NCBI RefSeq assembly: GCF_009755665.1
Contig: NZ_CP046622.1
Coordinates: 5,397,001 to 5,461,000 of the forward strand
DNA: 64,000 nt
Direction: 5' to 3'
DNA from: Variovorax paradoxus
GTDB lineage: Bacteria > Pseudomonadota > Gammaproteobacteria > Burkholderiales > Burkholderiaceae_C
This document shows positions 35,126 to 44,649 of this stretch, piece after piece (position 1 is the first letter of the stretch; every line of letters starts with the position of its first letter). Made by a program: the position numbers and the translations under genes. The notes under the pieces are model-generated. The model was given only the letters and a program-made list of their open reading frames with translations. It did not search any database and was not told the origin of the DNA.

Positions 35126-35941
35126 CTAGAGCACACAGTGCGAGAGAACCGGCAGCTGCGCGCGCATGCGCCCCGTCTGCCCTGCATCGATGTCGAACAG
35201 CACCACGCCTTCTTCGCGGGCCTGCTGCGCGACCACGGTGCCCCACGGGTCGATCACCATCGACTGGCCCCACGTTTGGCGGCCGTTCTCGTGCGTGCCG
35301 CCCTGCGCGGGCGCAACCACCCATGCAAGGTTTTCGATGGCACGCGCGCGCAGCAGCACCTCCCAATGCGCGGCGCCGGTGGTGCGGGTGAAGGCGCTGG
35401 GCACCAGCAGCAGGTCGGCGCCCTGTTTGGCAAGCGCGCGGTACAGCTCCGGAAAGCGCAGGTCGTAGCAGACGCTCATGCCCACGCGCCAGCGGTGGCC
35501 GTCGCGGGACGGCAGCTCGAACACCACGGGCGTGGAGCCCGGGGCGATGACGCGGCGCTCGTCGTAGCGTTCGGTGCCATTGTCGAAGTAGAACAGGTGG
35601 ATCTTGTCGTAGCGCGCCACGCATTGGCCGTCGGGCGAGTAGCACAGCGAGCTGTTGAACACATGCTCCGCATCGTTGCTCTCGATCGGCAGCGTGCCAC
35701 CGACGATCCACAGCCCGAACTCGCGCGCCGCATCGGCAAGAAAGCCCTGCACGGTGCCGGCGCCAGCGGTTTCGCGCAGGCCCAGCTTGTCGGTGTCGCG
35801 CGCTCCCATCATGCAGAAATACTCGGGCAGCACGGCCAGTTCGGCACCGGCCGCGGCGGCTTGCGCGAGCAGGTCGTGGGCGCGTGCGAGATTGGCTTCG
35901 CGGGCGATGGCCGACACCATCTGGATGGCTGCGACTTTCAT
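35126..35941 (-). CDS. Carbon-nitrogen hydrolase (nitrilase superfamily, omega-amidase/Nit-like)
   Basis: 271-residue cytosolic amidase with the Glu-Lys-Cys triad in place: Glu in LAVLPEYFCMMG (~43), Lys in YDKIHLFYFDNG (~113), Cys in GMSVCYDLRFPELYR (~150). The sequence YDLRFPELYRALAKQGADLL and the closing ENGRQTWGQSMVIDPWGTV are typical of the Nit1/Nit2-like branch, which repairs deaminated glutathione or hydrolyses omega-amides. The start at 35941 overlaps the yhdP stop (ATGA 35938-35941). A long upstream extension of this frame lies antisense-free inside yhdP and is not real. In many Burkholderiales a similar amidase follows yhdP; this is consistent. Confidence 0.92.
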   Translation of the reverse strand: MKVAAIQMVSAIAREANLARAHDLLAQAAAAGAELAVLPEYFCMMGARDTDKLGLRETAGAGTVQGFLADAAREFGLWIVGGTLPIESNDAEHVFNSSLCYSPDGQCVARYDKIHLFYFDNGTERYDERRVIAPGSTPVVFELPSRDGHRWRVGMSVCYDLRFPELYRALAKQGADLLLVPSAFTRTTGAAHWEVLLRARAIENLAWVVAPAQGGTHENGRQTWGQSMVIDPWGTVVAQQAREEGVVLFDIDAGQTGRMRAQLPVLSHCVL

Positions 35942-38900
35942 TGCGTGGTCTCCGTTTTCCGGCCTTCCGCGGCGGGCTGCGGCGCGGGAAGATTCAGGGG
36001 ATTCGGCAGGATGGATCGCGGCACCTTGGCTATCTTGGGGTCGGCCCAGGTGCCTTCGATGTGAAACTCCTGCGTGGCGGCGGCCGCGAGCGGCTTGCTC
36101 AGCACCCATTGCGCCAGGAAGGTGCCCAGCCCGATGGCCGGGTTGATGGCGGTGGCCACCAGCGCCGCGGTACCGGCATTGATTTCGGGCACCACCACCA
36201 CGCGCAGGTCCTGGGTTTCGCGCACGATGTCCGCCGAGCCGTCCATCAGCGCGGCGGCGTTGACGCCCTTCATCTGCAGGTTGTTGGTGCTCGCGATGCC
36301 GTTCGTGATCTTGGCGTCGCCTCGGATGAAGTCGAAGGCGAAGCCCTGGCTGAACACATCGCGGAAGTCGAGCGTGAGCCGGCGCGGCAGCGCCTGCAGG
36401 CTCAGCACGCCAAGCAGCTTGGCAAGGCCGGGGTCGGCCTTGAGGAACTGGCCCGATCCCACGTTGACCTGCAGCTGCCCGCCCAGGCTCGGATAGTCGA
36501 GCGAGAACGGCGAGCCGCGCCAGTTGACGTCGCCTTCGAGCCGCCCGCTGCCGCGCCGCAGCACGCCGGGCATGCCGAAGCGCGCGAGCAGCTCGCCGGC
36601 ATCGGCAATGTCGAGCCTGAAGGTCATGGCGGTGCGGCGCTGCTCGGCGCGTCCGGCCCTGCCGCCGGGCACTGCCGCCCAGGTGCCCTTGGCCGCGAAG
36701 CTCGCCTCGGGCATGGTGAAGCTCAGTTTGTTGAGCAGCCATTCGCGGCCCGCGCCGCCGCGGTTGACGGCATCGATCTCGGCGCGGCCGAGCCGCTTGC
36801 CCAGCAGCTCGAAGTCGTCGATGACGATGTCGAGCGCGGGCAGCGTGCCGGGCTGCTCGTCGAGCAGCGTTTCCACCTGCGTCGCCTCGGTCGGCGCGAT
36901 CTTGAGCCGCGCGAGCCGCGCATGGAGGCGCCCGGCCTGCGAGTGGCTGTACTCGGCGTAGCCGCTGAGCTCGGTGGCGTCGATATTGGCGCGCCAGAGC
37001 GAGCCGTCGCGCGTGCCGCCGAGCACCACGTTGTGCAGCGTACGGCCCGCAATGCCGAGCTCCTGCGCGCGCACGGCAATGCGTGTGGGGAGGTAGCTCA
37101 TCGCCGCGTCTTCGGGCCGCTCGGCGCCGCCCGCTTCAGCCGCATTGGTTGCGGTGTCCCCGGCCAAAGCTTTCCATGCGGGCATGTCGAGCTTGGCGAC
37201 GTTCACGTTGGCCAGCACGCCCCTGTCGGGCACGCTGGCGGTTTCGCCCGGCGCCAGGCCGATGCCGATGCTTCCGCGCAGCACCCGCGCCTCGGCGCCG
37301 GAGATGTCACGCACATATTGGGCGCTGCCGATGCGGCCGAGCTCCAGCGAAAGCTGGTCTTGCACTGCAACGGCGGCACCCGAGCGGGTCTCGCGCTGCA
37401 GCACTTTCTTTTCGATGCGCAGCGGCATCTGCTCGTCCGCCGTCTTCACGAGCGGGGCGGGCAGCTGTAGCGCCAGGCCTTGCAGGGTGCTGGTCAGCAG
37501 GAACTCCGGCGCGCCGTCGCGCATCGAGAAGGTGAGCGCATACGGCGTGCTGCCGGTCGCCTTGGCCGCGATGCGCGTCAGCCACTCGGCCTCGCGCGCG
37601 CCGCGAAGGCCTTCGGCCGTTGCGGTGCCCTGCGCCTTCAGCGCCACTTCGCGGTTGGGCCCGGCAAAGCGGCCACGGCCTTCGACGCGAACGTCGCCGC
37701 CGAGCAGTTTGGCATTGACGCCGGTCAGCGAAAAGCCTGTTTCGGTGAAGCCGACGACGCCCTTCGCATGGGTGAATGACGGCGCTTCGGGCACCAGCTG
37801 CAGCTCATTGTCGGAAAGCGCGATGCTGGCCTGGACCTTGGCGGTGTCCATCGCCTCGAGCGGCAGTTCCAGATGCAGCCGGTAGTCGGCCGTGCCGGTG
37901 GCGCGCGCGCGGGCCAGCACCTCGCCGGTTTCGCCGGCCAGCGGCGCACCCACGCGCAGCAGCTCGCCGAGCGGGCCCTTGGCCTGGGCATCGACGCGCA
38001 GCAGCGAGGCATGGTGCGACATGTCGGCAATCTGCGCCTCGGCCTTGGTCACCTCGATGCCGGTGGCGCCCGCCAGCCGGCCGCGTGCATTGCGCACCAG
38101 CATGCCCGCGCGTTCGAACACCAGCTCGCCCGAGACGCCGGTGAGGGCGGGCCAGACCGCTGCGGGCGTGCCGGGCCGGGCCGAGGCGGCAGCCCTGGAG
38201 GCGGTGGACGCCGCAGTGGCGGAGGTGGGCGGCACGTAGGCGTAGTTGACGTCGGCCACCTTGGCCACGATGCGGAACTCGCCCTTCTTCGGGTCCATGA
38301 ACGGCATGTCGTGCAGGTCGCCGCGCACCCGAAAGTCGACGCTGCTGGCGGTGCCCTTGGTGACCGACTGGCGCACGTAGTCGCGCGTGTGCTGGGGAAT
38401 TTCGAGCGGCAGGTAGCGGAACACGCGGGTGCCGTCGGCGCGGGTCAGCCGGCCCTGCAGGTCGAGCACGCCGGGGTAGAGCGCCTGGCCGGCGGATATG
38501 GCGGGATCGCTGGTGCGCCAGCTGGCTTCGGCCTCGCCCTCGGCATCGGCGTTGGCAAACCGCAGCTTGGACACCTGCAACTGCGCATGGCCCTTGTCGA
38601 GCTTCCATTGGAGCTGGGCAGCCAGCCGGTCGATGGGAATGACGGGCTCCTCGAACACGCCCGGAAATTCGAGCGTGCCCTGCGCCATCGACAGCGCGGC
38701 GGTGCCGCCGGTGTGGGTGGCGTCGAATTCGATGGTGGCGCCGCTCAGACCGGGCGAGCCGGCGTGCGGGCGGGGAGTGGTGGCTGGGGCGCCGGCTTTG
38801 GGAGCAGCGGCAACCACGGGCGGGGCGGGTTGCGACGCGACCCGCAGGCCGCTGACGCGCCCCTTGGCCTGGTAGCGCTCGGGGGCACCCAGCGAACCCT

Positions 38901-40113
38901 GCCAGTTCAGGTCGATGCGCTCGACCAGCCCACGCGGCGCATAGGCATCGAGCACGCGGTGCGTGGCCTCGCCCAAGGGCAGGCGATCGGCAATGAGGGC
39001 CAGCGCGGCCAGGTCGAGCCGGTCGGCGCGCAAGGCGCCGTGTTCCGGCGTGCGGCCGCGGGCGGGCGAGTGCTGCATCCACAGGTTGCCGCCGGGCCAG
39101 CGCATTCCATCGGCGGTGTCGAACTGCAGGGCAGCGGTCGAGAACTCGAAGTTCTCTTCATTGAGCTGGCCGGCAAGGCGGCCGGTGACCGAGCGCAGCA
39201 CCAGCGGCTGCAATCCCCGCCCCAGCGACGCGTCGACGCGGTTGAGCCCGAGGTCGGCCGCGCCGCCCACGATCTGCCCGTCTTTCACGTCGGCCCAGAC
39301 GCGCAGCGCGCCGCTGCCTTCGCGGATCCGCGCGTCGATGGAGACGTAGCGGCCCAGGCGGGTCACATCCATGTAGGGAAGGTCGGCATAGAGCTGGCCG
39401 TCCCAGGTCTGCCAGCGGCCGGAGCGCACCGACAGCAGGGGCTGGCGGAACTGCCCGCGCAGGGTGAAGCGCTCGCCCCAGCCGGCCGGCGGAGTGGCAT
39501 CGAGCCGCAGCCCGTGGCGGCGGCCGCCATTGCGGGCCACAAAACGCACATCGGTCAGCAACAGAGGCTCGGTCTGGCGCTGCTCGTCGGTCCAGCGGAC
39601 GGTGCCGCCTTCGACCACCAGTTCGCGCTGGGCGAAAAACCAGTCGGCGGCGCGGGTCTCTCCGGTGGTGTCGTTGGACATGTGCAGGCCGGCCACGTGC
39701 AGCTTGCCGAGCGCATCGCGCCGCACGTCGACCTGCGGTCCTTCGATGTAGAGCTGCTCGAAATTGAGGCGCCACAAGGAGCGGGGCGACACGCTCGCCA
39801 CCACCCGCACAAGGCGCAGGGCTTCGCGCTGGCTGGCATCATGCAGCACGACGTCGCGCAGCTCGAAGGCGGGAAACAGACTATCGGAACGGGCGGTGAT
39901 CGACCCGATGCGCACAGGTACCCCGATGGCTTTGCTGGCTTGTGCCTCCAGGGCACCACGGTAATCGCCGATTCGCGGCACAATCCACGCGTGTAGGACA
40001 ACCACTGACAGTGCAAGCAGAAGCCATGCAGCGATCAGTAAACCCAGCAGCCAGCGCGCCGTCGCAGCGGTGATCTTGAGCAGACGTGAAGGGGGAGACG
40101 CCGTGTCGTTCAT
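35938..40113 (-). CDS. yhdP: YhdP-family AsmA-like envelope protein
   Basis: 1391-residue inner-membrane-anchored protein with one N-terminal TM helix (WLLGLLIAAWLLLALSVVVL, ~21-40) and a very long periplasmic part of AsmA/DUF3971-type beta repeats. It belongs to the bridge-like proteins (YhdP, TamB, YdbH) that move phospholipid between membranes. The C-terminal AsmA-like segment is clear: YPSLGGQLQVNVGSGQFLKA, LLGVLSLQALPRRLTLDF, FAFDFIRGDAKITNGIASTN and VVVPEINAGTAALVATAINP, the conserved family end. Length is a little over the E. coli protein. It heads a transcript yhdP, amidase, kinase, regulator with ATGA and zero-gap junctions, and is divergent from glnE across 25 bp. Confidence 0.93.
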   Translation of the reverse strand: MNDTASPPSRLLKITAATARWLLGLLIAAWLLLALSVVVLHAWIVPRIGDYRGALEAQASKAIGVPVRIGSITARSDSLFPAFELRDVVLHDASQREALRLVRVVASVSPRSLWRLNFEQLYIEGPQVDVRRDALGKLHVAGLHMSNDTTGETRAADWFFAQRELVVEGGTVRWTDEQRQTEPLLLTDVRFVARNGGRRHGLRLDATPPAGWGERFTLRGQFRQPLLSVRSGRWQTWDGQLYADLPYMDVTRLGRYVSIDARIREGSGALRVWADVKDGQIVGGAADLGLNRVDASLGRGLQPLVLRSVTGRLAGQLNEENFEFSTAALQFDTADGMRWPGGNLWMQHSPARGRTPEHGALRADRLDLAALALIADRLPLGEATHRVLDAYAPRGLVERIDLNWQGSLGAPERYQAKGRVSGLRVASQPAPPVVAAAPKAGAPATTPRPHAGSPGLSGATIEFDATHTGGTAALSMAQGTLEFPGVFEEPVIPIDRLAAQLQWKLDKGHAQLQVSKLRFANADAEGEAEASWRTSDPAISAGQALYPGVLDLQGRLTRADGTRVFRYLPLEIPQHTRDYVRQSVTKGTASSVDFRVRGDLHDMPFMDPKKGEFRIVAKVADVNYAYVPPTSATAASTASRAAASARPGTPAAVWPALTGVSGELVFERAGMLVRNARGRLAGATGIEVTKAEAQIADMSHHASLLRVDAQAKGPLGELLRVGAPLAGETGEVLARARATGTADYRLHLELPLEAMDTAKVQASIALSDNELQLVPEAPSFTHAKGVVGFTETGFSLTGVNAKLLGGDVRVEGRGRFAGPNREVALKAQGTATAEGLRGAREAEWLTRIAAKATGSTPYALTFSMRDGAPEFLLTSTLQGLALQLPAPLVKTADEQMPLRIEKKVLQRETRSGAAVAVQDQLSLELGRIGSAQYVRDISGAEARVLRGSIGIGLAPGETASVPDRGVLANVNVAKLDMPAWKALAGDTATNAAEAGGAERPEDAAMSYLPTRIAVRAQELGIAGRTLHNVVLGGTRDGSLWRANIDATELSGYAEYSHSQAGRLHARLARLKIAPTEATQVETLLDEQPGTLPALDIVIDDFELLGKRLGRAEIDAVNRGGAGREWLLNKLSFTMPEASFAAKGTWAAVPGGRAGRAEQRRTAMTFRLDIADAGELLARFGMPGVLRRGSGRLEGDVNWRGSPFSLDYPSLGGQLQVNVGSGQFLKADPGLAKLLGVLSLQALPRRLTLDFRDVFSQGFAFDFIRGDAKITNGIASTNNLQMKGVNAAALMDGSADIVRETQDLRVVVVPEINAGTAALVATAINPAIGLGTFLAQWVLSKPLAAAATQEFHIEGTWADPKIAKVPRSILPNPLNLPAPQPAAEGRKTETTQ

Positions 40114-40138
40114 TGAGGATCGCGCTGTGTCGGGAATT

Positions 40139-42937
40139 ATGACCGCCAGCCATCAGAGGGGTTCCACGGAAACCAATATCAGTGTGAACCAGTTGCCAAC
40201 CACGCCCACGCCACCTATCGCGATCGAGGTCGCGTTTTCTTCCTATTCGCGCTTCGTGCAGCGCCTGCGCCGCAGGTATGCGGCCGAACTCGCATTGCTT
40301 CCCCCCGGCGCACCGCTGCGCGAGTCGATATCGAAGGCCTATGAGGCATTGCGCGAACGCGGCGACAGCGTCGGCGATGCGCTGCGCATTGTGCGGCAGC
40401 TCGTGATGGAACGGCTTGTAACGCTCGATTGCGATGCCCAGGCGCCGCTCGCCGTGGTGACCACGGCCGTGACCGAACTCGCGGAATTCGCGCTCGACAT
40501 CGCCTGCCGAGACGCCTGCCACGAGCTCGACGCACTGCATGGCGCGCCGCTCGGCCCCGAAGGCCGGCGCGCGCAGCTCTGGGTGGTGGGCATGGGCAAG
40601 CTCGGCGCGCGCGAGCTCAACGTGTCGAGCGACATCGACCTGATCTACCTGTACGACCTGGACGGCGAAACCCGCGGCGACGCCGATGGCCGCGGCCGGT
40701 TGTCGAATCAGGAGTACTTTTCGCGCGCGGTGAAGCGCATCTACGCGCTGGTGGGCGACACCACCGAGCACGGCTTCGTGTTCCGCGTCGACCTGGCGCT
40801 GCGGCCCAACGGCAACTCCGGGCCGAGCGTGGTCTCGCTCGACGCGCTGGAAGAATATTTCCAGGTGCAGGGCCGCGAGTGGGAACGCTTTGCCTGGATG
40901 AAGAGCCGGGTGGTGGCGCCGCGGGACATCGTGTCCGAAGGCCATGCGCAAGGCCTGCGCGCCACGGTGCTGCCCTTCGTGTTCCGCCGTTACCTGGACT
41001 ACAGCGTGTTCGACTCGCTGCGCACGCTGCACCGGCAGATTCGCGAGCAGTCAGCGCGCCGCAGCGCGGGCCGGCCCGAGCGCGCGAACGACGTCAAGCT
41101 GTCGCGCGGAGGCATCCGCGAGATCGAGTTCACCGTGCAGCTGCTGCAGGTGGTGCGCGGCGGCCAATTCCCCGAACTGCGCACCCGGCCCACGCTCGAT
41201 GCGCTGCAGCGCCTGGCGCGCGCCGGGCTGATGCCGCAGGAAACCGCCGATGCGCTGGCCTCGGCCTACGAGTTCCTGCGCCGCGTGGAGCACCGCATCC
41301 AGTACCTGGACGACCAGCAGACCCACATGCTGCCGGTGGGCGACGACGACCTGCGCTGGATTGCCCAGACCATGGGCTATGCCAACTGCTGCCCGTTTCT
41401 TGAGCAGCTCGATACGCACCGCGAACTGGTGGCACAGGAGTTCGACAAGCTGCTCGGCGGCGAGAAGGCCTGCAACGGCAAGTGCAGCGGCAAAAAAGCC
41501 GCCGCGCCCGCCGACCTGGCCGACCTGCTCGACGACTTGCCGCCGGCGTTTGCGGAGCGCATTCGCAACTGGTGCGAACAGCCCCGCGTGCTTGCGCTGC
41601 GCGAAGAGACGCGGGCCCGGCTGCGCCAGCTGGTCCAGCGCACCGGGCAGTGGCTGAAAGAGCCCGACGGCGACGGCCCGGGGCAGACGCCGCGCCATGC
41701 GGACGCCGCATTGCGCTGGGCCGACTGGATCGAACCGCTACTGCGGCGCGAGAGCTACCTGGCGTTGCTGGTCGAGCGCCCCGCGGTGCAGGAGCGGCTG
41801 CTGCGGCTGCTGGGCGCCGCCAAGTGGCCGGCGCGCTACCTCATGCAGCACCCGGGGGTGATCGACGAGCTTGCGAGCGACGAAATGCTTTCGGGCCGCT
41901 TCGTGGCGGCCGAGTTCGAACGCGAACTGGAAGCACGCCACGCCTCGCTCAGCCGCACCGGCGAAGCGGACGAAGAGCGTCTGCTGAACCTGCTGCGCCA
42001 TGCCCACCACGCCGAGGTGTTCCGCACGCTGGCGCGCGATGTGGACGGCCGCATTACCGTGGAGCAGGTAGCCGACGACCTGAGCGCGCTGGCCGACACC
42101 ACGCTGCGCGTGACGGCCCGCTGGTGCTGGCCGCACGTGCGCAACCGCCACCGCGAAGTGCCGCAGTTCGCCATCATCGGCTACGGCAAGCTGGGCGGCA
42201 AAGAACTGGGCTACGGCAGCGACCTGGACATCGTTTTCGTCTACGACGATGACGACGAGCGCGCCGGCGAGGTGTATGCGGCCTACGTGCGCAAGCTCAT
42301 CAACTGGCTCACGGTGAAGACGCGCGAGGGCGACTTGTTCGAGATCGACACCGCCCTGCGGCCGAACGGCAATTCGGGCCTGCTGACCACCAGCTTCGAA
42401 GCCTACGAGAAGTACCAGCTTGGCCGCGGCAGCAACACGGCATGGACCTGGGAGCACCAGGCCATGACGCGCGCGCGCTTTGTGCTGGGCAGCGCCGAGC
42501 TGGGCGCGCGCTTCGACGGCGTGCGCCAGGCCGTGATCGTGTCGCCGCGCGACCGAGAAGCCCTGAAGGCCGAGATCATTGCCATGCGCAACAAGGTGCG
42601 CGGTGCAAGGCCTGTGAAGGCCGACCGCTTCGACGTGAAGCACAGCCCCGGCGGCATGGTGGACGCCGAGTTCGCGGTGCAGTTCCTCGTGCTGTCGGAC
42701 TCGGGCGAGCACCCGGAGCTCATTCCCAATGTGGGCAACATCGCGCTGCTGATGCGCGCCGAAGAAGCGGGCTTGCTGCCCTCCGGCGTCGGCCGCAATG
42801 CCGCGGCGGCGTACCGCGAACTGCGGCGCGTGCAGCATCGCGCCCGCCTCAATGAAGAACCGACCCAGGTCACCCCGCCTGCATTGGCCGCCGAGCGCGA
42901 TGCCATGCTGGCCTTGTGGAAGGCTGTATTTGGCTGA
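40139..42937 (+). CDS. glnE: Glutamine synthetase adenylyltransferase/adenylyl-removing enzyme
   Basis: Bifunctional GlnE, 932 residues (E. coli 946), which adenylylates glutamine synthetase in high nitrogen and removes AMP in low nitrogen, in response to PII. Two nucleotidyltransferase halves are visible: GMGKLGARELNVSSDIDLIY (~152, removing half) and GYGKLGGKELGYGSDLDIVF (~682, adding half), each with its Asp-x-Asp. Each half is followed by DLALRPNGNSG or DTALRPNGNSG. A helical PII-linking region lies between. I take the ATG at 40139; the frame is open a little further upstream but overlaps yhdP. rlpA overlaps the 3' end. Confidence 0.95.
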   Translation: MTASHQRGSTETNISVNQLPTTPTPPIAIEVAFSSYSRFVQRLRRRYAAELALLPPGAPLRESISKAYEALRERGDSVGDALRIVRQLVMERLVTLDCDAQAPLAVVTTAVTELAEFALDIACRDACHELDALHGAPLGPEGRRAQLWVVGMGKLGARELNVSSDIDLIYLYDLDGETRGDADGRGRLSNQEYFSRAVKRIYALVGDTTEHGFVFRVDLALRPNGNSGPSVVSLDALEEYFQVQGREWERFAWMKSRVVAPRDIVSEGHAQGLRATVLPFVFRRYLDYSVFDSLRTLHRQIREQSARRSAGRPERANDVKLSRGGIREIEFTVQLLQVVRGGQFPELRTRPTLDALQRLARAGLMPQETADALASAYEFLRRVEHRIQYLDDQQTHMLPVGDDDLRWIAQTMGYANCCPFLEQLDTHRELVAQEFDKLLGGEKACNGKCSGKKAAAPADLADLLDDLPPAFAERIRNWCEQPRVLALREETRARLRQLVQRTGQWLKEPDGDGPGQTPRHADAALRWADWIEPLLRRESYLALLVERPAVQERLLRLLGAAKWPARYLMQHPGVIDELASDEMLSGRFVAAEFERELEARHASLSRTGEADEERLLNLLRHAHHAEVFRTLARDVDGRITVEQVADDLSALADTTLRVTARWCWPHVRNRHREVPQFAIIGYGKLGGKELGYGSDLDIVFVYDDDDERAGEVYAAYVRKLINWLTVKTREGDLFEIDTALRPNGNSGLLTTSFEAYEKYQLGRGSNTAWTWEHQAMTRARFVLGSAELGARFDGVRQAVIVSPRDREALKAEIIAMRNKVRGARPVKADRFDVKHSPGGMVDAEFAVQFLVLSDSGEHPELIPNVGNIALLMRAEEAGLLPSGVGRNAAAAYRELRRVQHRARLNEEPTQVTPPALAAERDAMLALWKAVFG

Positions 42938-44087
42938 GCGAGCCGGCGCCCAAGCACCCGCCGCGCTGGCTGCGTGCGCGGTGGCCGTCGCCATTCTTCT
43001 TGCGGGTTGCGCGAGCGGCACCCGCAGCGGCGGCGGCGCGCTGAGCGGCCGCGACGGCCCGGGCACGAACATTCCCTCGGACCTCGACCGCGTACCCGAT
43101 GCCGAGCCCCGCATCGAAGCCATCCGCAGCAGCGGCGGCACCAGCAAGCCGTACACGGTGCTGGGCCGGGCGTACCAGCCGATCACCGACGACCGGCCGT
43201 TCCGCGAATCGGGCATTGCGTCCTGGTACGGCCGCAAGTTCCACAGCGCGTCGACCGCGAGCGGCGAGCCCTACGACATGTACGCCATGACGGCCGCGCA
43301 CAAGACGCTGCCGCTTCCGAGCTACGTGCGGGTGCGAAACCCGGCCAACGGGCGCGAGGTGATCGTGCGGGTGAACGACCGCGGCCCTTTCGTCGACGGC
43401 CGGATCATCGACCTGAGCTACACGGCGGCGCTCAAGCTCGACCTGCTGCGCGGCGTGGCGCCCGTGGAGATCGAGCGCATCACGAACGAGGACATCCGCA
43501 CCGGCGCCTGGCGCCGGGACTCGGGAACCGCGTATGCCGCGGCGCCGCCGGCATCACCGCCGCCCCGGCGTGCGGCGGCTGGATCGGTGGCGGTGCCTTC
43601 GGCCTGGGTGGCGCCGGTGGCGATGAATGCGCCGGAGGCTTCGACGATGCCGGTCGTGCCGCAAACGCCAATGACGCCGATGGCGCAGGCAGAAGCCGTG
43701 GCGCAAGCCGCACAGCCAACGCTCGAGGCCGATGCCGCGCCGCCGCCCCGCCAGCCCATGGTGGTCACCGACCTTGCGCCCATGGCGCCGCTGTCCGCGC
43801 CAACGGCGCCGGCAGCGGCCCCGCCGGCAGCCGCACCATCATCCGCCGCGGTGGCGGGCTTCTGGGTGCAGCTCGGCGCCTTCCGCGAGCGCGATGGTGC
43901 GGAGAGCCTGCGCAGCCAGGCGGCACGCGGCCTGCCTTCACTGGCGCCGCAACTGCGCGTTTTCAGCGAGGCCGGTACGCACCGGCTGCAGGCCGGGCCC
44001 TTTGCCTCGCGCAATGAAGCCGGCGAAGCCGTCACGCAGCTGCGCGACAGCCTGCGCATCGCGCCGATGGTCGTCGAGCGCCGCTGA
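42930..44087 (+). CDS. rlpA: RlpA-family septal lytic transglycosylase, SPOR domain lipoprotein
   Basis: Outer-membrane lipoprotein of ~385 residues. TTG at 42930 is the most likely start: it overlaps the glnE stop by 8 nt and gives MAERAGAQAPAALAACAVAV then ILLAGC, a workable lipobox; no ATG is available before the signal. The double-psi barrel follows: GIASWYGRKFHSASTASGEPYD through VRVNDRGPFVDGRIIDLSY (~90-165), with the catalytic-type Asp in NDRGPF. A Pro/Ala-rich disordered linker (~195-310) and a C-terminal SPOR domain (VAGFWVQLGAFRERDGAESL) complete it; SPOR binds denuded glycan at the division septum. Linker length is larger than average. Confidence 0.92.
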   Translation: MAERAGAQAPAALAACAVAVAILLAGCASGTRSGGGALSGRDGPGTNIPSDLDRVPDAEPRIEAIRSSGGTSKPYTVLGRAYQPITDDRPFRESGIASWYGRKFHSASTASGEPYDMYAMTAAHKTLPLPSYVRVRNPANGREVIVRVNDRGPFVDGRIIDLSYTAALKLDLLRGVAPVEIERITNEDIRTGAWRRDSGTAYAAAPPASPPPRRAAAGSVAVPSAWVAPVAMNAPEASTMPVVPQTPMTPMAQAEAVAQAAQPTLEADAAPPPRQPMVVTDLAPMAPLSAPTAPAAAPPAAAPSSAAVAGFWVQLGAFRERDGAESLRSQAARGLPSLAPQLRVFSEAGTHRLQAGPFASRNEAGEAVTQLRDSLRIAPMVVERR

Positions 44088-44098
44088 AGGAAAGACGT

Positions 44099-44560
44099 TC
44101 AGTCCAGCGCCTTGGTGGCGACAGGCATGCGCATGCCGACGTTGATGCGGTTCCAGGTGTTGATCTGCGCCACAGCCACGGTGAGCTCGGCAATCTCGAC
44201 ATCGCTGAACTGCGCCTTCAGGGCTGCGAATTCGGCCTCGCGTTCGTCGTGATGGTCGGCCAGCCGCGTGAGCGATTCGGCCCACGCCAGCGCCGCGCGT
44301 TCGCGCTCATTGAAAAAGCTCACTTCACGCCAGGTCGCCAGGCTGTTGATGCGTTGCCATCCCTCGCCCTGCTTGCGCAGGTCGCGCACGTGCATGTCGA
44401 GGCAATAGGCGCAGCCGTTGATTTGCGAGACGCGCGCGAACACCAGATCGAGCACCGTCTTGCCGACGGTGCTCGAATCGATGCTGGCGCTGACGGCCAG
44501 GATGGCTTCGAAGGTCTTGGGAATGGTCTTGAACCAGTTCAGGCGAGGGGTCGTGTTCAT
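44099..44560 (-). CDS. Carboxymuconolactone decarboxylase/AhpD-like protein (ECF41 partner)
   Basis: 153-residue all-helical protein with the redox motif INGCAYCLDMHVRDL (Cys-x2-Cys-x3-His, ~47-61), as in AhpD-type peroxidase partners. The long form with WREVSFFNERERAALAWAES is the version usually encoded next to ECF41 sigma factors. A ribosome site (TGGAG) precedes the ATG, and a perfect ECF41 promoter lies ~52 nt upstream, so it is very likely the direct target of the adjacent sigma factor. Probable thiol-dependent redox function; substrate unknown. Confidence 0.92.
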   Translation of the reverse strand: MNTTPRLNWFKTIPKTFEAILAVSASIDSSTVGKTVLDLVFARVSQINGCAYCLDMHVRDLRKQGEGWQRINSLATWREVSFFNERERAALAWAESLTRLADHHDEREAEFAALKAQFSDVEIAELTVAVAQINTWNRINVGMRMPVATKALD

Positions 44561-44611
44561 GAAGATGCTCCAGTGGCTTGGGTTTGAAAGATCTGTTTCC
44601 TACCCACTGAA

Positions 44612-44638
44612 GACGGGCCCGCTCCCGGCCCTGTGACA
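44612..44638 (-). promoter_or_regulatory. ECF41-type promoter (target gene)
   Basis: On the minus strand TGTCACA (44638-44632), a 16 nt spacer, then CGTC (44615-44612). This is exactly the published ECF41 recognition pattern TGTCACA-N16-CGTC. It faces the AhpD-like gene, giving a leader of roughly 45 nt. Confidence 0.88.
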
Positions 44639-44649
44639 CGCCGCGCGAA

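Noticed and set aside
32480-36064. 1194-codon plus-strand open frame across the two-component and amidase genes
   Set aside because: Shadow frame; three well-supported genes with catalytic motifs lie on the other strand.
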